Positions 55,361 to 64,000 of a stretch of DNA of 64,000 nucleotides are shown here, piece after piece. Both the position numbers and the translations under genes were made by a program. Origin of the DNA: Gloeobacter morelensis MG652769 (GTDB lineage Bacteria; Cyanobacteriota; Cyanobacteriia; Gloeobacterales; Gloeobacteraceae); the NCBI RefSeq assembly GCF_021018745.1, contig NZ_CP063845.1:3658001-3722000 (forward strand), written 5' to 3'. Numbering within the stretch: the first letter of the stretch is position 1; every line of letters begins with the position of its first letter. The notes beneath the pieces were generated by a model. The model had not been told where the DNA came from. It made no database searches and saw nothing but the letters and a program-made list of their open reading frames with translations.

Positions 55361-56061
55361 GACGGTAGTGGAAGCTGCGGTAAAGGCTCCGGCTGCCTAC
55401 GCTTGGCTTTTGCTGATTTTGATCTGACTCGTCTGACGGGCTTTCTGGGCGGGGGGCTGTGCTCTACGACGCTGGGTAGGCACGGCTGGATGTCGTCCTG
55501 CATCAGTTGAGCGGGAGTACCGTCGACACTCTGCTGAACAGGTACAGTGGCTTCACGGTTCTGGAGAACAACCGGCGCGTTCCACCCAATGGCTGTCTCT
55601 GCCAGCTCATCGGATATCTCTTCCGGTGCGCTCGTCGCTTCTGTGGACATTGTCAGATGCTCGCAGAAGGACAATTGCTCGACCGGCAGTTCGACGCTCG
55701 AAGGCAAGTCATGGATCAGGCTGTGCGCCTGTGGCTCAGGGATGCCTCGCTCCCAACGGTCCAGCCATTCGATAGCTTGTTTGATGATATCGCCGTGGCA
55801 AGCAACTTCTTTGTTGGGGCGCTTGCACCAGCAGACCAGCAACAACTCTCGTTTTTGGGCTGCCGCCTTGAGCCGCAACAACTCCCGATAGACCGCTCCT
55901 TCTTCTTTGATCTGCTCCCAGAGCCAGCGCCTGTACTTCTCGACGACCTCATCCCGGCTGCCATGCTCTCCCAATACAAACGGGTTGCCCAGCACCGAGG
56001 GCCTGCCGATGTACTCCCCCGGCCGGTTGTCGTACCGCTTGTTAGTCACAAGAATCTGCAT
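55357..56061 (-). CDS. DUF4326-domain protein
   Basis: The 234-residue product starts MQILVTNKRYDNRPGEYIGRPSVLGNPFVLGEH, then EVVEKYRRWLWEQI and LLLVCWCKRPNKEVACHGDII, which is the DUF4326 domain (about residues 1-100) with conserved Gly-Arg-Pro and Cys-x-Cys. The rest is a Pro/Glu-rich, probably disordered tail ending in a basic stretch (RKPVRRVRSKSAKAKRRQ). It is 124 bases downstream of pglX and begins the three-gene set with DUF488 and the dual-OB gene. Confidence 0.82.
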   Translation of the reverse strand: MQILVTNKRYDNRPGEYIGRPSVLGNPFVLGEHGSRDEVVEKYRRWLWEQIKEEGAVYRELLRLKAAAQKRELLLVCWCKRPNKEVACHGDIIKQAIEWLDRWERGIPEPQAHSLIHDLPSSVELPVEQLSFCEHLTMSTEATSAPEEISDELAETAIGWNAPVVLQNREATVPVQQSVDGTPAQLMQDDIQPCLPSVVEHSPPPRKPVRRVRSKSAKAKRRQPEPLPQLPLPS

Positions 56062-58728
56062 GGCAGGTGCTTATCTGTACACATCAATGTACCATCGGTG
56101 CGCTTCCCGCTCCTCTGCTTTTGGGATAGAGCTCGTAGTTCATTTGGGCAAATACGCGCAATGTTGTTGCAACACCCTCCAAATTTCACCTCGACCGCCG
56201 CGATTTCGACCGCTGCGGTGGAAGCCAGGCTCGGATTTGCTCCAGCGTCATGCCCATCTGACGGGCCTCATCTTCGACAAAGCCGCTGAAGTACTGGGCC
56301 ATCGACAAATTGAACTCGGGATCGATCTCGCTGTGCCACTGTTCCAGCCACGGCAACAGTTCGATCAGGCAGGCCAGCAACGGCACCAGGCGGGAATCCT
56401 CGCGGCCTCCAATGCGTTCTAGAACATCGACATAGAAGGAGCTGACGGCACGGGCCAGCTGAAGATGGTTGTACCCGGCCCAGGCCATCGTGGGCGTACC
56501 GTCCTCGCTCTGGCAGTGGGGAAAACTGACCCACCGTTCCCTTGGCACATCCAGCTTTCCCCTAAGCCGCCAGTAGTCGCTTTTTTGAAAGTCGGCACCG
56601 GTGTATTTTGGCGGAACGGGAATATCGCCGACCACTTCCTGCTTCAGCTCTTCGGCAGCAATCTTGATCAGATATCGGGGATCGTCCATGGGCAGCTTGG
56701 TTCTGGTGTCGATCGCATCTTCTTGGCGCTGCAGTTTCCAGGTCTCCTCCCACTCGGCCCGCTTGCGCAAACCGGTGGGTTTGTAGCGCAATACCGGCAG
56801 CAACGGGACGCTCTCGGCTTCCACCAATTCTTCGACGAGTTTGTACACATCGAAAGTTGGGTTCTCGCGGTAGAGTTCGGCAACCTCCATAAATTCCGCA
56901 TCTCGGCGAGCAATGTCGGTAAGCCTGGCTATGGATGTGAGTGAAACATCGATCCTTGCAGTCGGCTTGCGTCCGTCGTTCATCCGCCCATCGAAGTCGA
57001 AGTAGCTCTCCAAGCGCTCCAAAAGCCAGTTCCGAAGTGCTCGCCTTAATTGGTCATCCCAGGGCTCGGTGTTCCAGCGTCGCTTGTACTCGGGCTGTTC
57101 GATGAGTGCTATGTTGCGGTCGTTCTCGATGACCTCAATGCGCTGCTCCACTAATTGGCGATACTCCTCTAGCCAGTCAGTAGGGATTTCAGTTATGGGC
57201 GTTGAATTGTGGCGCTCGAACCAAGTCGTTTCTACTTCACCCTTTGCCACTTTGCGAGCAAGAACGATTTCAAAAGCTCGTTGACCAAGCTTTACCTCGG
57301 GTAAATCAACTTTACTCTTTAGCTCTACATTTAGTAAGCCGTATAGGTTGTAGCATTGCCAGTCCAGCTCTTCTTGGAGAGCAATTAATTGACAACGCAA
57401 GCGTTCGTATTCCTGATAGGCAGCCTTAATTCTCGCTTGCAAAGATCGTGTTTCTTCCTTTTCGGATGCAGTTTGAGTGTCAAAGATACTACTCGGTGCA
57501 ACTTCTGATAACTTATGGGCAACGGAATAAATACTGTGCGCTAGTTCCCGCGGATAATCGTTTGGAAGCGGAAAATCCATAACATTACTGGAATTAAACC
57601 CATAGTAAATATCCCACAGTGTTTTCCGAACTCTGGCACCCTCTTTTCCAACAGTGTCACCGCCTTTGGGAAAGCAGACTTGTTTCAACCAAAAGCAGCC
57701 TGTGGAACTGTTGAGCAACCCGAGCAAATCGATGTACATGCCTTCAACAGCAACAAGTGGAAGCTTTATAACTGGAGCTGTTTGTTTAAAAACATTATTT
57801 CCGTGACAATAAGTAAAGTGATTGTGCGTAGCCACCTCGCCAAACGCTATCGAGTGCGGAATGCGCAGTTTGTCTGAAGTAAGCCGCCCAAAATCGTACC
57901 ACTTTAAACCACACTCAACCTTGGTCTTACCAGCAAACATCTTATTATTTGTCAAACAAATACGTGAAGGCCATAAATATTGAATTGCAGGATGCTGTAA
58001 ATCCTCTGGAATTGAGTTAAATGAGTCATCGTAAGGAAAAATCGCAACCTCTGGCTCCCGCTGCCACCAGTCACGAATCTCATCGCCGGCAATCATGCCG
58101 CGGTAATGCTGATCCAATACTTGATGTCTACGAGCAGCCAACCTTGGGAGGACAAATGCATCATCTTCAAGAGTGAATGAGGTAATTCCTATTGAAGTTG
58201 CAAGCTCACCGAGCCGCTCATTACATACTTCATCTATCTGTTCTTTCAATTCTGCTGCGCCGCCACCGCCAATGGACCATGGATGCTTGCCAAACAGCTC
58301 ACGAGAAGGATCAGCTGCGCTCATAAACTCACTCTGTGAGCCTGGAATATCAACTTGAGCAACGATTGCGCGCCAGACCTTACCTGCTGAGGCGGGACTC
58401 GGTGTAGCTGGCTCGCCTCTAATTCCCATTAGCACCCGAATCTTGGAGGCCACAGATTTTCTGTTTCTACCAAATAAAATTGTAGTTGGAGTGCCATGTC
58501 CAGGAATATACGCCCCACTTGTATCAATTACATGTGTAAGATCAACTCTTGGAAAGTATTCCTCAATGAGTTTCTTTCCAAACTCGCGCTTCATAAAACT
58601 GTTGGCTGTGATTTGCCCAGTGTAGCCACCATTTATAGCGAGGCTAAAAATTCGTTCCACAAACGGTACAGCCAAAGAATATTTCATGTAGCAAGTATCG
58701 TAACGCTTTCGATAAGCCTGATTGAGTG

Positions 58729-59959
58729 GGCTCTCCTGACTTCAGTGTGAAGGGGAGCCTTTTCCCGTAAAGCAGGCCAGCAGACGCAGACGCAGGTTCT
58801 CAAAGTTTGTAAAGCCGTAACCTTGACGCTTAATCAACTTGATTCGATTGTTGATTCCCTCCATTACACCGCTACTCGAACGACTGATAAAATAGTTGCA
58901 GATCCCCTCGAAATGCTCACTAATCGTCTGCACCACCTTCCCATAGACCTTGCGAACTTTCAGCAGCCATGCTTCCAAGTTCCGCTGTCCTTCTTCCACT
59001 GTCTGACTCTCTTCATAAATTAACCGAAATTCTTCTTTGTATTCGTAGGCCTGACGCAAACGCTTGTCCCGCTGCAGAGCGGCCTCCAACTTCTCACTCT
59101 CCTCGACACTCAAGTCCTTGCCATTCTTCAGCAAACAGCACTGCTCCTTGCGTTTGCCAATGCCACACTGACGGGCAATCTTTTTGACCTCGGACACAAC
59201 CATCCGCATCACGTGAAATCGGTCGTAGACAATCACGGCATTCGGAAACACTTGCTGCACAACCTTCGTAAATCCTCCCCACATGTCTATGCTCACTTCC
59301 TCGACCGCTTCACGCACCGAGGATGCTTGCCTTGACAGGTTTTCGATGATCTCCTTCTGTTTATGGCTGTCCACCACTTCCAGCAGTTCGCCCGTCTCAA
59401 TATTGCTGACGACCGTCTTGAAATCGTGACCTCGCCGCATGCCGAACTCATCGATGCTTATGCGTACCACTGCGTCCCAGTCTTTTTTTTGACTGTGCCG
59501 CCACATGCTCAAATATGCCGCGCACTTCCTCCGGGCTGATCCCTTCTTCGCGGGCAATCTGTTCGAGGCTTGAGTGTTGTACCCGTTCATAAACATCCTG
59601 CTCAAAACGTCGAGTATGTCGCCGCCGCCAATCGACAAACTCCAATTGCTCGGTGGCGTAGCGTTGGCAATCTGGACAGTGAAATTGACGGCGGGGGATT
59701 TGTAGATGGACGGGTCGTTTGAGAATAGCCAAGTCGCGAATGATTACTTTTGGTGCTTGATGGACACGGTCAATGAACCGTCCACAACCAGGGCAACGCA
59801 TGCCGTCACTGAGAGGGCGCAACTGCAACAGCCACCCCTTGTCGGTCTTGGAGTAGGATTCGACGTAGATGTTCGGTAGTTCGAGGAGTTCGGTGATTTC
59901 GAGGCCCATTGGCAGAATGTATAGCTGCACACATTCTACACACTCGTTTCAGGAGACCC
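58729..59959. mobile_element. ISL3-family insertion sequence, 1,231 bp
   Basis: ATTGAGTG is duplicated at 58721-58728 and 59960-59967, the 8-bp duplication typical of ISL3. The ends GGCTCTCCTGACTTCAGTGTG and the complement of the right end (GGGTCTCCTGAAACGAGTGTG) are imperfect inverted repeats. The insertion is exactly inside pglX, ten codons after its NPPY motif. Confidence 0.92.
58742..59909 (-). CDS. ISL3-family transposase in two frames joined at an A8 run
   Basis: The first frame from the ATG at 59909 (MGLEITELLELPNIYVES) carries the zinc-finger part (CPGCGRFID, CPDCQRYA) and a helix-turn-helix, and ends in FEHVAAQSKKRLGRSG. The second frame continues correctly as SQKKDWDAVVRISIDEFGMRRGHDF and holds the DDE domain (SIDEF, VIVYDRFHVMR and a C-terminal SRSSSGVMEGINNRIKLIKRQGYG). 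The switch falls on a run of eight A (near 59481-59488 on the minus strand). Seven A would make one frame. Either the gene is mutated or it uses slippage at the run to make the full transposase of about 388 residues. Confidence 0.85.
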
Positions 59960-61089
59960 ATTGAGTGCACGATCCTTTGGCGTTATATAGGGAGGATTTG
60001 CTACAACTGCGTGATAAATTCCAAGCCGAAGAATACGCTGAAGCTCTACCAAATCTTCGCTCAGGTATACATGGTCATAACTACGCCAACCCATAGTTAA
60101 CTGATCGCCACCTGGAGCACCGTGTAGAAGTGAATCTCCACAAGCTAGATTCAGTTGAAACGCAGGAGCATCAATCAGCCGCTCGATTCCACATGCCTGC
60201 ATTGCCGCAAGCAACAGCCGAAATCGGGCGATGGCTATGGCGTAAGGATTGATATCGACGCCGTGAACGCTGTTAAGCGCCCGCTGGGCCAGTTCCCGAA
60301 TATTCGTGGCCGGTTCTTTTCTGAGCCAGCGATCGAGCAGCCGATGAAACGAACCAAGCAAAAAGTGACCGCTGCCACAGGCCGGATCGATCATCCGAAA
60401 ATCTTTTAGGCCAAATTCTTCGACGGCCGGATCGAGGGTGCGATCCAGGATAAATTCTTCGACAAAAATGGGTGTCTGCAAGAGCGCGTACTTCTTGCGC
60501 GCCGCCTCGGAAAGATCCTGGTAGAGATCGCCCAAAAAGCGCGTGTCCCAGTTAGGGTCGCTAAAGTCGTGGACGAGCGCGCCGGTGTTGGCGTCTACGT
60601 TCTGGAAAAATTTAAGCAATTCACCGGCTGCGTCGCCGCTCAGCCAGGTGGGCAACTCGTAGATTGGATTGTGGTGGCCAAAGATTTCCTTGGCCCCCGG
60701 CAGTTTGGCAAGACCCTCGAAGATTGAGAGCAGATATTCGCGGTCGGTTTGCGTCGGGTGGGTGCGAAAGTACAGTTCGTGTTCGTCACGGGCGCGTCCC
60801 AGCCGCTCGCCGGGACCGGAGAGTTTGGGAGGCTCGATGAGCCGGTTATCCTCCAGGAAGCGGACGAAAACACAACTGAGCACCCAGGCCGCCGCAATCT
60901 GCGTGGCATAGTCCGAGTGCCACTCTTCGTAGGATTGGGCCGTGCGCTCGGCCTTGCTCGCCTTCTGGTATTCCTCACGCAGCGCACGGCCTACAGCGGG
61001 CACTTCGTCCGATGCGCCGCGCTCTTGCAAGTCCGCTTCCAACTTGCGCAACAAAGCCTGCAGGTTGCTCAAGAGCTTGGTCCGGTCGA

Positions 61090-64000
61090 TCATCGCGAGG
61101 GGGCTCCCATCTTCTGGGTGGCCCGGTGCCGGTTACCCAGCCAGCTCTCGGGAATGCGCACCCGCTGCCCAGGGCTGATGAGCGGCACCGGCTTGCCGCC
61201 GATCACCGCCTGCTGATCGCCTGGGATCAGCACCCACAGACCCGGGATGCCTCCAGTTCGCCCGACTCGATCGCGCAGACGTTCGATCAAACCTATCTGA
61301 TCGTAGCGGGCGAGGATGCCCGTGTAGGTGAGCAGAATCGTCCGCTCGGCCCTAGCCAGTTGTTGCTCCACCAGCGGCATCGCCCGCCCGACCAGGAGCA
61401 TCAACTTGTCCCAGTCGCCCTGGCGGGGAGCAGCGTCGGTTCTGACCACCAGATCCCAATCGACTTTACTCTGCTCAGCCACCTGGCGCAGGGCATCGAT
61501 AAACGCCCCCTCCAGCTCGACAAGCTCGACTGCAAAGCGGCGGCTCAACTCCCGACAGGCCTGCTGATAATGCCGCGGATCGACCAGCAGCGCCAGGAAC
61601 ACCCCCTCCCGGACGCCGCGCCGCAACCGCTCCTCGAATTGCCAGGCATCGGTCATTTCGGGGGTTATCGCTTCGCTCTGTCCATTTGCCGTCAACTGGC
61701 GCGTGATGGAACGGTCGGTAGAGGCTTCCAGCAGACGGCCGACATAACCGCCGGACCCCTCGGCCGCCGATTCCCAGCGCAACTCCAGACCCGCCTCGAT
61801 GAGCAAATCATCCAAAACCGGCCGCTCAGGTAAAGGGGCCGCTTCGGGATAGCGACTTTTGACCCGTTCGCGGATCTGCTCGATGCCCAGGGAGCCCAGG
61901 CCATAAAGAGCACCCTGAGAGAGCTTGAGGGCACGGGCGGCCCCCATGCCGCGCGGATAGAGTTCCTGGCGGCTGGAAAGGGCGGAGTGCTGGGAAGCCG
62001 AAGCCGCCAGGCGCACCAGGCGGATATCGGAGAGCAACTCGGCCCCGGCCGGAGGCGCGACGTTGCGCAACAACTGAAGGGTCCGCGCCGGGGGCACAAG
62101 CGGATCTTCGTCGGCAATCCGGTCCGCCGCGTTACCCAACTGGAGGGCGTAATCGGCCAGATCCTGGGTGAGGGCGAGCAGCACCTGCTGCTTCTCGCGG
62201 CGCAACACAAAGCGAGGCTGGTGCATCGCCCGTTCAATCTCGACGGCCGCGCGCAACACAGAGATCGCCTGCTGTGTGCGCCGCGGTTCACTCAAAGCCG
62301 AACCGCGGGCAAGCAGGATGATCTCGGCCAGTTCGCGGATGGTCATCGCTCCCCCGGAGCCTTTGAGCAGTTCAAGCAGATCTTCGCGCAGGCGGGTAAA
62401 AGCCGGCTCCTTCGCCCAGCGGCTTTGCAGCTTGTGCACCAGTTGGCTGATCCAGGCGGGTGTCACATCCAGATGGCGGGCGAGGTCGGCCTGACTCGGC
62501 CAAACCTCGTCAAGTTCAGGGTCCAGACCAAGCAAGGCGCTGAGCATTCGCCGCTCCAAAGTGCCGTCGCCGTACTGGGAAGCGGCAATCCGGCGGCCCA
62601 GAATATCGACGCTGATTTTACCCGGATCGATGATGCCGGGTTGGGACTGACTGGGAGCTTCAGGGATCTGCACGGACCCCAGTTGCTCCCGCAGTATCCT
62701 TAGAACCGTAGAAATTTCCCGGCGGGTCTTGTTGCCGACGCCCCGCAGTTGGGCCAACTTCTGCGGCGGCTCAGCCAGCAGGTCCGCCACCGACAAAACG
62801 TTCTCGCGGTCCAGAGCGGTGACAGCCCGCGTCCCCAGTCCCAGTTCGGCAATCTTTGTCTCGGCCTTGGCACCGGCAAGCAGCGCACGCAGCAGTTCTT
62901 CGCTGTCGTTCTCGACGAGTGCCCCGGGCAGTTCGATGCCCTCAAAGCAACCACGCCAGGCCCGCAACATCTGCTCGGCATTGTCGAAGCGTTGGGCGGG
63001 ATCGCGCCTTAAGGCTTTGGTAAAAAACTCTACCAGGCTATCGCGCAGGTTGGCATCAAATAACTCCGCTTCGATGGTGATCTCGCAATCGAGATAAGAA
63101 GGGTCGGTCAGGCCGTCGCCCCACTTGGGCAGCGTGCCCGTCGCCAGTTCATAGAGCGTGACCGCAGCCGCGTAGCGCTCGGCGTGCAGATCCCAGCGTG
63201 GGGGCTTTCGCAAACACAGCAGCGGGTCAAGATAGCCCGGCGTTCCGGCGCGGATGTTGTCGATCGGCGAGCGCGAGAGCGAAAAATCGAACAGCACCAG
63301 GTGGAGCCGATCGCCGCGCCCGATCTGGCCCACCACGATATTTTCGGGTTTAATGTCGCGGTGGGGAATGCCTTGCTCTTCGAGATAATCCACCACGCTC
63401 AGCAAGTCCTCGCCGAAGCGCTGCAACAGATCGATAAGCAGACGGCCTTCGTTGCGCAGCCGCTGAGCCAGCGTCTCGATGCGCAGCTCATCGCGATCTA
63501 CCAGCACCGGCCGCATCAAGAACGCCGTGCGACCTGCAATCTCCACCGTCCCGCAAAATTCAACGATATGGGGATGGCGAAGCTTCTGGAGAACCTCTGC
63601 CTCGTCCTGTAGTCGCGAGTTGTGTTCGGGATCGTTTGCAACTTTGAGGACAAACTGTTGCCCATGCAGCTCGGCCAACAACACCACCGAATAAGAACCC
63701 TTACCGAGTCGGCGCCGCACAGTAAAGTTACCGGGCAGCACGTCCCCTGTTTGGGCTTGATTCGGATCTTCGATAAAGTGCTGCTCCGGGGTGGTCAGTT
63801 CGTCTTCAACTGTGCCAAGCAACTCTAAAAAATCGTTGACCGAGCCGAGGCGCATTCCTACATCCGGGTGGGTACACCAGCGCACCAGATCTTGAAGATT
63901 TTGTCCCGCCCCGTTGAGCACCGAACTAATTTGTAGCCCTTTGCTTTCGCGCAGCTTGTTGCTCAATTCAAGACCGTTGGCTGCTGGAGCTTCGTCGGAG
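61090..64000 (-). CDS. pglW: PglW, BREX type 2 Ser/Thr kinase, 5' end beyond the window
   Basis: The frame is open from the window edge (64000) to the stop at 61090, with at least 969 codons; the true start lies outside. The kinase domain shows RRLGKGSYSVVLLAE (glycine loop), HRDIKPENIVV (catalytic loop) and LFDFSLSRSP, in which the usual DFG is DFS. Behind it a helix-hairpin-helix-like region (LLAEPPQKLAQLRGVGNKTRREI) resembles RNA-polymerase alpha-CTD folds, and the last 500 residues are a PglW-specific region. In Streptomyces Pgl, PglW is an active kinase required for phage resistance. The stop overlaps the pglX start. Confidence 0.9.
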   Translation of the reverse strand, partial: SDEAPAANGLELSNKLRESKGLQISSVLNGAGQNLQDLVRWCTHPDVGMRLGSVNDFLELLGTVEDELTTPEQHFIEDPNQAQTGDVLPGNFTVRRRLGKGSYSVVLLAELHGQQFVLKVANDPEHNSRLQDEAEVLQKLRHPHIVEFCGTVEIAGRTAFLMRPVLVDRDELRIETLAQRLRNEGRLLIDLLQRFGEDLLSVVDYLEEQGIPHRDIKPENIVVGQIGRGDRLHLVLFDFSLSRSPIDNIRAGTPGYLDPLLCLRKPPRWDLHAERYAAAVTLYELATGTLPKWGDGLTDPSYLDCEITIEAELFDANLRDSLVEFFTKALRRDPAQRFDNAEQMLRAWRGCFEGIELPGALVENDSEELLRALLAGAKAETKIAELGLGTRAVTALDRENVLSVADLLAEPPQKLAQLRGVGNKTRREISTVLRILREQLGSVQIPEAPSQSQPGIIDPGKISVDILGRRIAASQYGDGTLERRMLSALLGLDPELDEVWPSQADLARHLDVTPAWISQLVHKLQSRWAKEPAFTRLREDLLELLKGSGGAMTIRELAEIILLARGSALSEPRRTQQAISVLRAAVEIERAMHQPRFVLRREKQQVLLALTQDLADYALQLGNAADRIADEDPLVPPARTLQLLRNVAPPAGAELLSDIRLVRLAASASQHSALSSRQELYPRGMGAARALKLSQGALYGLGSLGIEQIRERVKSRYPEAAPLPERPVLDDLLIEAGLELRWESAAEGSGGYVGRLLEASTDRSITRQLTANGQSEAITPEMTDAWQFEERLRRGVREGVFLALLVDPRHYQQACRELSRRFAVELVELEGAFIDALRQVAEQSKVDWDLVVRTDAAPRQGDWDKLMLLVGRAMPLVEQQLARAERTILLTYTGILARYDQIGLIERLRDRVGRTGGIPGLWVLIPGDQQAVIGGKPVPLISPGQRVRIPESWLGNRHRATQKMGAPSR

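Larger units (their letters stand above)
56186..61093 (-). pseudogene. pglX: PglX, BREX type 2 DNA methyltransferase, split by an ISL3 element
   Basis: The 5' part runs from the ATG at 61093 to 59960 and holds the SAM motif DPACGSGHFLLGSFHRL and the catalytic motif VVANPPYITPKDRALN. The 3' part 58720-56186 continues QAYRKRYDTCYMKYSLAVPFVERIFSLAINGG and holds the target-recognition and C-terminal regions. The ISL3 element lies between them. Joining the parts across one copy of the 8-bp duplication gives 3,669 bases, 1,222 residues, a normal PglX length. As it stands, translation stops soon after NPPY, so methylation should be lost. The central part (about 57,170-58,720 and 59,960-60,240) is AT-richer than both ends. 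The start overlaps pglW (ATGA). Confidence 0.88.

Overview
The window reads as chromosomal DNA of a GC-rich cyanobacterium-like organism, most plausibly a Gloeobacter relative. This rests on gene style: an O-antigen-ligase/IctB-type membrane protein, a Uma2 protein, an antiporter with universal-stress domains, and cyanobacterial-type TnpB, ISL3 and IS1634 elements. No photosynthesis or rRNA gene is present, so the assignment is an inference.

Layout. 1-11,000 is core and housekeeping sequence: a truncated BNR-repeat protein, Uma2, an M61-like peptidase, a DHH phosphoesterase, an O-antigen-ligase-like protein, a TPMT-like methyltransferase, a TerB-like protein, dapF, and a histidine kinase/response regulator pair whose kinase is broken. 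11,100-14,500 holds a CPA2 antiporter followed by a small gene that appears split by an antitoxin/MazF cassette. 14,565-22,650 is a type III-B (Cmr) CRISPR effector operon (cas10/cmr2, cmr3, cmr4, cmr5, a long cmr6, a CARF-HEPN Csm6-like gene), flanked by a YgiT/DUF4258 and a ParD/ParE toxin-antitoxin pair. 22,650-25,125 is an IS200/IS605-type element invaded by an IS4-type element. 25,127-25,800 has a kinase-like ATPase and two long palindromes. 25,817-29,376 is a CRISPR array of 46 repeats, followed by cas2, cas1 and three envelope-type genes (a two-TM peptide, a four-TM coiled-coil protein, a vWA lipoprotein) and a WYL regulator, all on the minus strand.

34,350-45,590 returns to ordinary genes: a stress protein, gcvP, a patatin-GAF protein, gamma-glutamyltransferase, an FMN reductase, tmk, and an ABC-2 exporter. 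45,611-64,000 is a BREX type 2 (Pgl) locus on the minus strand: pglW (runs off the edge), pglX, a DUF4326/DUF488/dual-OB module, pglY and pglZ. pglX is split by an ISL3 element (8-bp target duplication) and the dual-OB gene by an IS1634-type element (6-bp duplication). Removing each element restores a continuous reading frame.

How it works together. The Cmr complex should bind crRNAs from the array, which is predicted to be transcribed right to left. Cas10 has a GGDD palm but no HD domain, so it would signal through cyclic oligoadenylate to the CARF-HEPN RNase. At least eight spacers come from pentapeptide-repeat coding sequence, all oriented to give crRNA antisense to the mRNA. The most interesting possibly undescribed unit is the operon in which a vWA lipoprotein, a coiled-coil membrane protein and a small membrane peptide precede cas1-cas2. 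The small peptide gene overlaps cas1, and a WYL regulator gene with a shared operator-like motif lies upstream.
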